Source: Rubripirellula sp.
GTDB taxonomy: Bacteria; Planctomycetota; Planctomycetia; Pirellulales; Pirellulaceae
Assembly: GCA_028823035.1 (NCBI GenBank)
Contig: JAPKCI010000010.1
Coordinates: forward strand, 1 to 61,939
Reading direction: 5' to 3'
Length of the DNA: 61,939 nt
In this document: piece after piece, positions 1 to 8,698 of the stretch
Numbering within the stretch: position 1 is the stretch's first letter
Layout: the number at the start of each line of letters is the position of its first letter
Notes under the pieces: model-generated
The model's input: the letters and a program-made list of their open reading frames with translations, nothing else
Database searches by the model: none
Told to the model about the DNA's origin: nothing
Made by a program: the position numbers and the translations under genes

Positions 1-80
1 TACAGATCGAATCGACTATACCGATATCCTGTTCATTGAGGAAATACCAGGAGAACAGAGCATTGATGCGTCGGTCGGCA

Positions 81-1601
81 TTACTTCAATTCACGAACCC
101 GAATATCCCGCCACCGTACTTCAAAAGGGCCGGTATCCCGTTTGATACCGTGTACCTGCAAACCAATGAACCCCTTCATGCTCGACTCCGGGTCACGAAT
201 ATCGGCAATCGATTTTCCGTTCACCCAAGTCTGGATGCGATCGCCCTTGGCTCGCACCACAAAGCGATTCCATTTGCCATTCACATAGGCATCTTTGATC
301 GGTTGTTGTTTTGTGATCCACCCTCGGCCAGTGCCTTCGCTATAGACATATCCACTCTCACCGGGTGAGGTCTCGATTTCAACTTGGGGACCATGAACAC
401 GCCCATTGTTGAAATCAGCCTTACTGAGAGATCGGATTTGGACCCCGCTGTTCAACCCTGGATCATCATTGACCTCAAAGGTCAATTCAAAATCGCCATA
501 ATCCTTGATAGTACACATGAATGAGTTGGGGCTTCCCTCAGCTGTTTTTCCAACAACGATGCCATTTTCTACACGATAGGTTGCGATACCATTCTTCTGT
601 GACCAGCCGGACAAGTCTTTCCCATTAAACAATGGCACCCAACCAAGCCCCTCAATCTTGGGCATCTCCGCCAGAGCATCCGGTGCAATATCATCAGGGT
701 CTCGCATCGCAGCGGTATCACTCGTCAGCACTTGGGCATCAACGCTTGGCAGGGTCACGACTCCCGTTGCGGCCCACTCAGTGCCACGCTGCAGCGTGGC
801 CTGAAAGGCGACCCCCTTCATTGACGTATCATCATGGCCGAGCGTGGTATGAAAGACTCGCCCATCACCGAATTGAACTGTCATCAAAAGCGGTTCGTGC
901 TCCCCGGTTCCTCCGGTTGCTGGCGCGCTAAAGCCAGTCGCAAGCACATGCATATTTTCTGCCGGTCCCCGCAGTTTGTCGTACAACTCGTCGGCAGCCT
1001 GCATGAAACTGGATGGAAGCCCCGTGGTAATTGGATGCTCGGTATCACGCACCACGATGAGAAATGGAGCACGTTGCCCATGACCACCACCCCCGCCCGG
1101 AGTCTGATCCCGAGTGAACCTTTGCTGGTCCTCTTTCCAACGCACATACGGCCCATCCTTCTCAGATCGCCCTTTCCAGCCTCCGAGTCCAATCATCCGG
1201 TTATAGGCCGACCATTGGGGAAATGAATTGTCTGCCGCGTGGACACTAACGAATCCTCCACCGCCCGCTACAAAACTCTCGAATGCTTTCTGCGTCACCT
1301 CGCTCCAGGACTGGCCGTTGTAATTTGAAACCACCACGTCGTAGTCGGCAAATGCGGGAGTGAACGACTCCATGCTCTCACCGCGGGCAGGTGCTGTAAC
1401 CACATCCACCGTGAATCGCCCGCAACCCTCAAGAATCTGGCAAATCAGAGGGGTAGTGACTTTCCAGTTGTGATTGTTCTGTCCGTCAATCAGCAGCACA
1501 GAAATCTGCTCGTTGCTCTCAGCCCACACCGGGGATGCCGGCATGGGATACAAGACGAGAGCCAAAAGCAGGATAAGCGGAGAGGATGCAAACTTTTTCA
1601 T
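81..1601 (-). CDS. Secreted ThuA-like / DUF1080 (3-keto-disaccharide hydrolase type) protein
   Basis: A 506-residue two-domain protein. I place the start at the ATG ending at 1601 because it opens with a classic signal peptide (MKKFASS, then a Leu-rich core, then PVWA before ESNEQ). The frame stays open 40 codons further upstream, but that stretch is not signal-like. Residues of roughly 33-310 look like a ThuA/trehalose-utilisation flavodoxin-like fold (VLLIDGQNNHNWK, GGGGFVSVHAADNSF, LGHDD near its end). Residues of roughly 320-505 are a DUF1080 lectin/glycosidase-type domain (GWVPLFNGKDLSGW, LNSGVQIRS, GFIGLQVHG). This pairing is common in planctomycetes, and DUF1080 members are linked to 3-keto-glycoside hydrolysis. 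Sugar processing outside the cytoplasm is inferred. It is divergent from hemB. What lies upstream of position 81 is cut off by the window edge. Confidence 0.88.
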   Translation of the reverse strand: MKKFASSPLILLLALVLYPMPASPVWAESNEQISVLLIDGQNNHNWKVTTPLICQILEGCGRFTVDVVTAPARGESMESFTPAFADYDVVVSNYNGQSWSEVTQKAFESFVAGGGGFVSVHAADNSFPQWSAYNRMIGLGGWKGRSEKDGPYVRWKEDQQRFTRDQTPGGGGGHGQRAPFLIVVRDTEHPITTGLPSSFMQAADELYDKLRGPAENMHVLATGFSAPATGGTGEHEPLLMTVQFGDGRVFHTTLGHDDTSMKGVAFQATLQRGTEWAATGVVTLPSVDAQVLTSDTAAMRDPDDIAPDALAEMPKIEGLGWVPLFNGKDLSGWSQKNGIATYRVENGIVVGKTAEGSPNSFMCTIKDYGDFELTFEVNDDPGLNSGVQIRSLSKADFNNGRVHGPQVEIETSPGESGYVYSEGTGRGWITKQQPIKDAYVNGKWNRFVVRAKGDRIQTWVNGKSIADIRDPESSMKGFIGLQVHGIKRDTGPFEVRWRDIRVRELK

Positions 1602-1832
1602 AAATCGCTGTGTGGAGAACTTGGGAGGACATTTACGAGAGTCCAAATTACCCGCAGGGACTCGCCGAAACCATGAGTCTAGCACTTTCCGCGACCATTG
1701 CTGACCTCCTTCACCAATCATTGCTCGCCTCCGATCAAAAGTCTTTGATGGCAGGATCCTGCAATTCTTGCTGCCTGCGGTTCTAAAAGAGCAGTCAGGC
1801 TTCTAATATATATTGTCTTATAGGAGCCACGA

Positions 1833-2837
1833 ATGTCAGAGTTTTCACGCGGAAAATTCCCCGCTACTCGAATGCGAAGAGTACGCCGCCACGATTGGTC
1901 ACGGCGACTTGTTTCGGAAACCTCACTTAGCACCAACGACTTGATCTGGCCTCTATTCGTATTCGATGGGCAGGGGCGTCAAGCCGTTGACAGCTTGCCC
2001 GGCGTCGATCGACTGGGCGAAGACGAAATCTGCCGTGCAGCGATCCGTGCATGCGATCTGGGAATACCGGCGATTGCAGTTTTCCCGGCAACCAATCCGG
2101 CACTGAAAACCGAAGATGCGGCAGAAGCGACCAATCCTGATAATTTAGTCTGTCGGACCGTTCGCCGCGTCAAGCAGGAAGTTGGGGATCGTGTTGGCAT
2201 CATCTGTGACGTCGCACTCGATCCGTACAGCAGTCATGGGCAGGATGGCTTGGTTCGCGACGGGGATGTCGCCAACGATGAAACCCTAGCAGTGCTTTGC
2301 CAGCAGTCACTCGTTCAGGCAGAAGCTGGGTGTGACATCATTGCCCCCAGCGACATGATGGATGGCCGCATTGGGGCCATCCGGTCGGCTTTGGATGAGC
2401 GCGACTTTTCCCAAGTGCAAATCATGTCCTATGCAGCCAAGTACGCAAGTTCCTTTTACGGTCCATTTCGTGATGCAGTTGGCTCATCCAGCAGTCTTGG
2501 TGTCGCGAGCAAGAAGACTTACCAACAAGCGCCATCGCAAAGCGACGAGGCGCTGCACGAAGTGGCTCTCGACTTGGCCGAGGGTGCCGACAGTGTGATG
2601 GTGAAACCCGGGATGCCTTATCTGGATATTGTGCAACGTGTCAAAGAAACGTTTGCCGTACCCACCTTCGCGTATCAAGTCAGTGGTGAGTACGCAATGC
2701 TTTCGGCGGCGGCACAGAACGGTTGGCTGGATCGCAAGCAAACCGTGATGGAAAGCCTGCTGGCATTCAAACGAGCAGGTGCTGATGGAATACTCACTTA
2801 CTTCGCAGCCGATGTCGCGGAATGGCTGGGTGAGTGA
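1833..2837 (+). CDS. hemB: Delta-aminolevulinic acid dehydratase (porphobilinogen synthase)
   Basis: Condenses two 5-aminolevulinate molecules to porphobilinogen, the second common step of tetrapyrrole synthesis, in the cytoplasm. The 334-residue length is normal for the family. Both Schiff-base lysines are visible: K203 in YAAKYASSFYGPF and K258 in SVMVKPGMPY. The metal region at 126-139 reads DVALDPYSSHGQDG, so the three zinc-binding cysteines of the E. coli type are replaced. This is the Asp-rich, magnesium-dependent class. The start is supported by TAGGAG six bases before the ATG. The methyltransferase gene begins within about 10 bp downstream, so the two are probably cotranscribed. A CobA-HemD fusion lies about 14 kb away in the same window. 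Confidence 0.96.
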   Translation: MSEFSRGKFPATRMRRVRRHDWSRRLVSETSLSTNDLIWPLFVFDGQGRQAVDSLPGVDRLGEDEICRAAIRACDLGIPAIAVFPATNPALKTEDAAEATNPDNLVCRTVRRVKQEVGDRVGIICDVALDPYSSHGQDGLVRDGDVANDETLAVLCQQSLVQAEAGCDIIAPSDMMDGRIGAIRSALDERDFSQVQIMSYAAKYASSFYGPFRDAVGSSSSLGVASKKTYQQAPSQSDEALHEVALDLAEGADSVMVKPGMPYLDIVQRVKETFAVPTFAYQVSGEYAMLSAAAQNGWLDRKQTVMESLLAFKRAGADGILTYFAADVAEWLGE

Positions 2838-2843
2838 GTCCCT

Positions 2844-3563
2844 GTGATGACGAACGCAGACGATCAAGACATGGATGCCAGGAACAACGAGTGCCTCGAG
2901 TCACTAGCCGCTGAAGCAACGAAGCGTTTTCAATGGCACTGGGCGGAAGTCCCGATCGCTGGTCAACTACGAAGGCTTGCAGTTACCTCTGATTCAGACG
3001 GCATGTTGATCGATGCCTGTGAAAGACAGGATGCGGGCGAAGAAGGTGTAATTGATCCATTCTGGGCGACGACGTGGCGTGCGGCAGCCGGCCTTGATCA
3101 TTATCTTGATCAGATCCAGATCGACCACTTGCACGTTCTGGAACTTGGCTGTGGAACAGGTCATGCCGGATTGTCTGCTGCTTGCCGGGGATCCAACGTC
3201 GTACTGACTGATGGTGTCACTGACCCTTTGCTGCTAGTCAAAATGAGCACTTGGGACTTCAGGGAGCAATGCGAAGTTCGCCAACTGAGGTTTGGGCTGG
3301 ATCGAATCGAAGGAACAAGATTCCCCCTGATTCTTGGTAGCGACATCACCTACCTGAGGACGCTCTGGCCAGAATTGGACCAATGCCTTCGAGATCATCT
3401 GGCTGAGAGTGGGCAAGTGTTACTGAGTGATCCGTACCGAATCATTGCCAATGAATTCCGTGAATGGATTCAAGAACGAAACTGGATCTACAAGGAACAC
3501 AAGGTCGAGTTGGACGATGATCGGGAACATCCTATCCGTGTGATGCAACTGACACCAAATTAA
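2844..3563 (+). CDS. Class I SAM-dependent methyltransferase, methyltransferase-16-like
   Basis: A 239-residue protein with SAM-binding motif I at about residues 98-107 (VLELGCGTGH) followed by an acidic strand end (VVLTDG), typical of a Rossmann-fold methyltransferase. The preceding DPFWATTWRAA resembles the region before motif I in the lysine/nicotinamide N-methyltransferase-like family, whose members often methylate protein lysines. The substrate cannot be read from the sequence. Two start codons are adjacent (GTG 2844, ATG 2847); ATG 2847 is equally likely. It lies 6-9 bp after the hemB stop and is probably translated from the same message. Confidence 0.8.
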   Translation: MMTNADDQDMDARNNECLESLAAEATKRFQWHWAEVPIAGQLRRLAVTSDSDGMLIDACERQDAGEEGVIDPFWATTWRAAAGLDHYLDQIQIDHLHVLELGCGTGHAGLSAACRGSNVVLTDGVTDPLLLVKMSTWDFREQCEVRQLRFGLDRIEGTRFPLILGSDITYLRTLWPELDQCLRDHLAESGQVLLSDPYRIIANEFREWIQERNWIYKEHKVELDDDREHPIRVMQLTPN

Positions 3564-3587
3564 CGACTATCAACAACGGCTAATTGT

Positions 3588-3998
3588 TCAAGCCATGGAT
3601 CTGGTCTGTGGCGAACTTGAACAGAAGGCGTCCACGTCGGGATCATGCTGCGTCAGTAACACGGCTCCAACTTCATAGCACTTTTTGTTAAGTCGCCGAG
3701 TACGAGTCACTTTCAACTGCATCCAGAAAGTGGGCAGCACGATGCGAACCAGTTCCTCAGGGTAAATCTCACAAGATGAAAGAAAACCCGCGCCATGTCT
3801 GGAAAAGTCTCGTGTATAGACGCCGACTGGCAGCGTTGCACGAGGCCGAATTGGAATTGATTTTTCAAACCACATCGCGCCACATGTACGGATTTTCAGA
3901 CGCTGATTATGACGTTGGTCATCAGTATAGATGGATAGATTTCCTGTTTGCGTAAAATAGTCAGACCACTCAACTGGAATCTCAATATTCCAGTCCAT
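3588..3998 (-). CDS. PilZ-domain protein, putative c-di-GMP receptor
   Basis: A protein of about 136 residues starting at the ATG ending at 3998. The frame is open further upstream, but that part overlaps the preceding HD-GYP gene and looks non-coding. The PilZ signature is visible: an Arg-rich element (RHNQRLKIR, an RxxxR match) and, after a short strand, YTRDFSRHGAGFL, which fits D/N-x-S-x-x-G. The C-terminal strands (KVTRTRRL, CYEVGAVL) fit a PilZ beta-barrel. PilZ domains bind cyclic di-GMP through these motifs. It sits 17 bp downstream of the HD-GYP gene on the same strand, so sensor and degrading enzyme are probably made together. The output partner is unknown. The call rests on motif reading of a divergent family. 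Confidence 0.68.
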   Translation of the reverse strand: MDWNIEIPVEWSDYFTQTGNLSIYTDDQRHNQRLKIRTCGAMWFEKSIPIRPRATLPVGVYTRDFSRHGAGFLSSCEIYPEELVRIVLPTFWMQLKVTRTRRLNKKCYEVGAVLLTQHDPDVDAFCSSSPQTRSMA

Positions 3999-4015
3999 TG
4001 AATGGAGCAACTGTT

Positions 4016-4963
4016 CTAGCTTTGTTTGATAATCGACTGCCAACACTGAAATAACTCCGGGTCGAACGCAGTTCCAACTTCGCGTTCCATGATCTGTAAA
4101 GCTGTCTTCTGGGTCATCGCCTTGCGGTAAGCACGATTGCTTGTCAAAGCCTCGTACACATCCACGACCGTACACATTTTTGCCCAAGGATGGATCTCAT
4201 CTTCGACACACCCGACGGGGTATCCTTTTCCGTCGAGTCGTTCGTGATGCTGATAGGTCATCATGAGCTGTCCTTCGACAAGGTCCTCACGATGAGCCAG
4301 TTTTTTGAATCCCAAAGTCGGGTGCATGCGAATCTCACGAAATTCAAAGTCCGTCAGCTTGTCTGGCTTTCGCAGCAACTCATCACGTATCTCCAATTTT
4401 CCAAGATCGTGCAATAACCCGCCAGCAGTAATGTCTTCAACGACCTGCTTGGGATAGCCCAACTCTGCTGCAAGCATCCCGCAATAAAACGCCACGTTGG
4501 CTGAATGCGTGAAGGTTGCGTAGTCGTGGTGCAGGACCTTCATCATGTCTTTGACTGCAAACTGGTCGTTTGTCAGGATATCAGCCGTGAGAGAGCCGAG
4601 CTGCTCAGCTGCCTCCACTGTCTGGTCAACACAATCCTGGGTGAAAGTCGCCTGCAAAATTTGCCGCACCACCTCGGTAACTGCTTCTGTACGGACCGAG
4701 AGCGGCACGGCCTTGTCGTCGGTTGATGTTGCGATATTGCGCAGATATTCCTGATACGACGCTTGAGAATCCTTGGCGATGAACAATTTCTCAATCCCGC
4801 GCCCACGAAGTCGATTAAGATCTTCCATCGTCAGTGGGTATTCCCCACCCCGATACAGGATGAAGGTTTCGGTCTCAATCTCCACTTGATACAAGTCAAG
4901 TCCGATTGTGGAGCTCGGCATCAGAGTGGCGAGGCGGATCGGAATGAAGTCCAGACAGTGCAT
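4016..4963 (-). CDS. HD-GYP domain protein, putative c-di-GMP phosphodiesterase
   Basis: HD-GYP enzymes hydrolyse cyclic di-GMP. Counted from the ATG at 4963 the protein has 315 residues; a TTG start at 4993 would add ten. Diagnostic motifs are LLHDLGKLEIRDELL, holding the HD pair, and QHHERLDGKGYPVG, holding HHE and GYP. An upstream HSANVAFY segment supplies another metal-ligand His. The N-terminal region of about 140 residues (VEIETETFILYRGGEYPLT, LRGRGIEKLFI) resembles the N-terminal domain often attached to bacterial HD-GYP proteins. No membrane segment or receiver domain is visible, so the enzyme is probably cytoplasmic. It leads a short operon with the PilZ gene and has a plausible functional link to the c-di-GMP riboswitch near 21.8 kb. 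Confidence 0.9.
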   Translation of the reverse strand: MHCLDFIPIRLATLMPSSTIGLDLYQVEIETETFILYRGGEYPLTMEDLNRLRGRGIEKLFIAKDSQASYQEYLRNIATSTDDKAVPLSVRTEAVTEVVRQILQATFTQDCVDQTVEAAEQLGSLTADILTNDQFAVKDMMKVLHHDYATFTHSANVAFYCGMLAAELGYPKQVVEDITAGGLLHDLGKLEIRDELLRKPDKLTDFEFREIRMHPTLGFKKLAHREDLVEGQLMMTYQHHERLDGKGYPVGCVEDEIHPWAKMCTVVDVYEALTSNRAYRKAMTQKTALQIMEREVGTAFDPELFQCWQSIIKQS

Positions 4964-5170
4964 TGATGTACTATGCCATGCAGTCGTATACAACTAACTG
5001 CTAAAGGCTAGGACGCCAAACTGGGGGTAACAAAGTTACTGCAACTAAATAGCGTCGGTCTGTTTTCTATGGGTCGGATAACCGTCAAAATCGCTTTCAA
5101 CCTCCTCGATCCAAGCATGCATCGAACACGATTATTCAACCGGTTTTTCCCGCGGCGAGAGGTCGACGTG

Positions 5171-8100
5171 CTACTCCAGAACAAACTCTGGTGGCAAATC
5201 ATACTTATTAGCCGCTGACTGACGCGTCGTCACTAGAATCTCTTTGATGCCCGGATTCTCCGCATCATCGACAACCACCCAGATCAACGCCTGCTTTTCA
5301 TCTTTCGATCCTGTCGCTGTTTTGTCGGGATTGGCTCTCCTCACCAAATCTGTCAGCACCTGCCTTAACGAAATATTCGCCTGCTTGAAATCCCGAACTT
5401 GCTGATTCTGAGTAATCCCCATCAGTTGCAAATCCCCACCGAGGATTCTGATTTTCGGCATTTTGGAACCACTCGGCAGGTCCTTCGAAAATGCCTGCTT
5501 GATATTATCGATCGCAAACTCAAGAGATTCCTGATCAAACGAGACGGACATTTTCCGATTGAGCATTTCTTCAACCGTCAATGGCTTAGTAGCCTTTGGA
5601 CTTCCGCCTGACGCCGTCGCACCCGCCGGGGTATTCAGTGCCAAAACTGCAGCCAATGTCACCTGTGGAACTGCTTGAGCAGGCAGGTAGGTATTTGCAA
5701 TCGCCATTCCATCGGACACGCCAAAACGTACTCGCTCGGCGACAAATCCAATCATGGGCCGCAGACGGTTCGCGAGCAAACGCCAAGAAGAGTCAGGTAC
5801 CGTGTTCACAATGAAATCATCAGCCCAATCTGGCCAGTGAGCAATCCTCTCACGAAGCGATCTTACCAAGGCTGCTTCGCTGGTTCCGCCGCTTGCTGCC
5901 AAACGTGTCTCAACGAACATTTGCTCGGCCCCAAAATCAACAGCCAGCATCATCGCTGACACGTCAGGCTGCAATACTTCCTTGAGGGGATCGATCAACT
6001 CCGGGACTGAGTTGGTCAGCATCTCACGCCCGTCTGCAAACAAAAAGTTCGGGCTTAAAAATAACGCCACTATGTCAACTTGGTCACTTGATGCATTCCA
6101 AAGTGTCTGGGAACTCCTCGGCAGTGGAATTCCTCCCCCCTCCGTCTCCGCTACCTCACTGATTTTCGCAATCGAGCCAATCGCAAATCGGCTTATCGGA
6201 TCCTTACCAGACCCCTGAAAGTAATAGGCATCACTTTCCAGCGAATCACCAGCATAAATGGTGACTCCATCGGCCGTGCGTGACGCCGCCACCTGCCATT
6301 TCTCAATCAATTCGCTTGCCGGAACAGGTGTTTTCAGTTGGACTGCCAGCGAGACTTCTGGCCAACCTTCTTTCCCAGGGTGCAAGGCAAGACCACAACG
6401 TTCGATCGACTCCGCTGGCACCTTCGCTCGCTCTGCAATGACTGCGATCAGGGAACTCAACTCGGGTGACAGTGCGTCAATCAATTGACCACCAATGCTG
6501 CTCTCAAGAATAGATGACAAACGGAGCGACACCACGATGGCAGGTCCCGGTGGCAAAAATCCAAGTGACGCTTTGGCGGTATCAGCAGCATAAGGGGGAA
6601 CATAAAGCAGTCGGTCGTCGTCAACCAAATTGTAACCGGCAACGTCTTCAGTTTTCTTTAGATCTGGCTTTGCCTTGTCAGTCTTGGATTGATTCGTCAC
6701 CGGAGGGATCACCTTCGGCATCTGTGGACGTTCTTTCTCCTTGTCCGCAGTCTTTTCTTCCGGACTGCCTGGAACAAGCAAACTAATGATCAACAGCAGG
6801 ACTGCAACACACATACCGCCCAACACGAGCGGAGCCTTTGATTTCTTTTTTCGACGAACACGGGACGTCCCCTGACCCGCCTCACCTTCAACCGGCGGAG
6901 GACTCGGAAGATCAGGTGCGATCGGTTCACCCGCCGCAGTCGTCACTGATTCTGTTGATTCCGCTACGGTAACGACAGGAACCTTGGATGTTCGTTGTTC
7001 GGGTGTTCCCAAAGCAATTGCATTTGGCGACGTCTGCTCACTGGAATCAGGCTTGACTGTCTCGCCCCCGTTCTTCGTCGCAACGGTCGCGTCCATGGGC
7101 TTAGTCTTAGTTTTTCCCGACGCATTTCGCTGGGTCTGGTTTAAGTTCGTTGACCCTGTTGTCTGGACGACGGGAGGAGGCTCTGAATTGGCAGCTGCTT
7201 TTGACGCAGCAATTGCCGTTTTATCCGAGTCACCAGATGCATCCCCACTTCCCTGGTTTGGCGTGGCAGTCGCGGTTGCCTGCTCCGCATCAGCTTGAGT
7301 AGGAGCTTCAGCGGAAACCAGAGGCAGAATCGCCTTCAGAGCATTGGATAATTGGGCAGACGAAGAAAAACGGGACGCGGGACTCTTGGCCATGGCGAAA
7401 GCAAGCACACGATAAAGCGGATCACCCGCCTCGCCTTTTTTGACTGCTTCCGATAATTCAGCAGGTATCATTGATGCATGAGCTTCAACCAGACTCGCAG
7501 CCGTTGTACCCTCCGTGGGGTACCGTCCACTAGCAAGCCGAAACAAGAGGCACCCCAAAGCATAGATATCGGTAGCGGTGTCACATACTTGATCAGGACG
7601 ACTGAGCTCTGGTGCTGCATATAGCCCAGGATCCTCTTCACCGTCATACCAGCTTTGCTGATTTGAGTCGTGAATTCCGGCAGGGGGACCTGAAGGATCA
7701 CGCAGTAAAATGGCTCGCCCATCGATTGCCATCCATACCTGATCTGCGCGCACAGCACCATGCACAAGAGGTCTTTGGTGCATGGCAGAAAGTGCATCCG
7801 CCAGAGAAATTCCTGCCTCGCAAATGGCCCGATGACTCAGTCGAGAGCCGGTGCCAAGATAGCTCGTCAGAGACTCACCATCCGGTAATTCGGAAAAGAC
7901 CAGCGTCCATGATTGCTGTGTCTCGTAATCAAATGACTGCAGACCCTCGGCAGAGATTTCCTCGTGCGCCTGTAACCACTGATCCCGTCCATCTGCGATT
8001 TGGTCGGCGGCAACGCGAAACAACACGCCAACTCGCCTATCATCGACTCGCGATACCGGGATCCAGCGACGAAGATATTTCGGGCCAACACCTGACCGAA

Positions 8101-8332
8101 CAACAAAATTGCCAAATCTGATTTCCCGAGGAGGATCAGCCAGTAAAGCTTCGGCCTGAAACTCCGTAAGGATTCCCTTGTCCACAAGAAAACTGGCCAG
8201 TGGCAGACTGTCGCTCGGTGGCGTTCCGGCGTTTGCATCGGTGTAGTCGCCAGCGATCTGCTTGCAACCCGCGGCGTCGGTAACGCCCGACTTGACCAGC
8301 CCTTTCCAGAATTCACCCAGAGCGATCGACAT
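5171..8332 (-). CDS. Membrane-anchored Ser/Thr pseudokinase with large extracytoplasmic domain
   Basis: A 1053-residue protein. Residues of roughly 70-335 keep the protein-kinase outline (a SLADALSAMH helix, AAPE at 239-242, TDIYALGCLLFRLASGRYP at 254 onward, and a C-lobe end near SRFSSSAQL). However, the catalytic residues are gone. VLFRV at 103-107 stands in place of VAxK, HGAVRADQ at 191-198 in place of HRDxKxxN, and RDP at 211-213 in place of DFG. A low-complexity linker (340-490) leads to a basic stretch and one membrane helix (about 500-521). The rest, more than 500 residues, would lie outside the cytoplasm. Near its end, SVSFDQESLEFAIDNI and NISLRQVLTDL resemble the short secretin/TonB N-terminal domain; that is only a resemblance. 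No same-strand partner overlaps it. A signalling scaffold is inferred. Confidence 0.85.
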   Translation of the reverse strand: MSIALGEFWKGLVKSGVTDAAGCKQIAGDYTDANAGTPPSDSLPLASFLVDKGILTEFQAEALLADPPREIRFGNFVVRSGVGPKYLRRWIPVSRVDDRRVGVLFRVAADQIADGRDQWLQAHEEISAEGLQSFDYETQQSWTLVFSELPDGESLTSYLGTGSRLSHRAICEAGISLADALSAMHQRPLVHGAVRADQVWMAIDGRAILLRDPSGPPAGIHDSNQQSWYDGEEDPGLYAAPELSRPDQVCDTATDIYALGCLLFRLASGRYPTEGTTAASLVEAHASMIPAELSEAVKKGEAGDPLYRVLAFAMAKSPASRFSSSAQLSNALKAILPLVSAEAPTQADAEQATATATPNQGSGDASGDSDKTAIAASKAAANSEPPPVVQTTGSTNLNQTQRNASGKTKTKPMDATVATKNGGETVKPDSSEQTSPNAIALGTPEQRTSKVPVVTVAESTESVTTAAGEPIAPDLPSPPPVEGEAGQGTSRVRRKKKSKAPLVLGGMCVAVLLLIISLLVPGSPEEKTADKEKERPQMPKVIPPVTNQSKTDKAKPDLKKTEDVAGYNLVDDDRLLYVPPYAADTAKASLGFLPPGPAIVVSLRLSSILESSIGGQLIDALSPELSSLIAVIAERAKVPAESIERCGLALHPGKEGWPEVSLAVQLKTPVPASELIEKWQVAASRTADGVTIYAGDSLESDAYYFQGSGKDPISRFAIGSIAKISEVAETEGGGIPLPRSSQTLWNASSDQVDIVALFLSPNFLFADGREMLTNSVPELIDPLKEVLQPDVSAMMLAVDFGAEQMFVETRLAASGGTSEAALVRSLRERIAHWPDWADDFIVNTVPDSSWRLLANRLRPMIGFVAERVRFGVSDGMAIANTYLPAQAVPQVTLAAVLALNTPAGATASGGSPKATKPLTVEEMLNRKMSVSFDQESLEFAIDNIKQAFSKDLPSGSKMPKIRILGGDLQLMGITQNQQVRDFKQANISLRQVLTDLVRRANPDKTATGSKDEKQALIWVVVDDAENPGIKEILVTTRQSAANKYDLPPEFVLE

Positions 8333-8698
8333 ACAATTTCTTCAACAAAATGAACGAATCTGCGGTTCCCGTTTCAGCCCCTATTCTACGACATGATCTG
8401 GGTTTCGCCGACCTCATCCCGGAAGTGGCGGCAAGTTCCCCTAAAAGTAGTCCAACAGCGTGTAACGGACGTTTCATTCCCACTCTTTCCTTCTGTTGTG
8501 GTGGAAGCCTGACTTGAGAGCTAGACTCTGAGGATTGAACTCCGAACATGGGACCCGTGGGGAAAACGGCTAGCCGCTGAATTCGCCACCTTGCAATCGC
8601 AAAGCCAGACGACAACTGGCAGCCCGCACAATCGATCTAATCCAAATATTCACGCCCGATCAGCTCCCGGCGTCCAAAGTGAGATACGAGCAAGAGAA
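8333..8698. other. Divergent intergenic region between the pseudokinase gene and glgA
   Basis: About 366 bp between two divergent genes, expected to hold promoters for both. No recognisable operator, terminator or RNA is visible. A 10-bp palindrome (CGGCTAGCCG, 8567-8576) is present but isolated. The glgA frame is open back to a TTG at 8591, so the last 108 bp could be coding if that start is used. Confidence 0.4.

Noticed and set aside
8313-8615. Minus-strand open frame of 100 codons upstream of the pseudokinase
   Set aside because: No similarity and it covers the divergent promoter region and the start of glgA.
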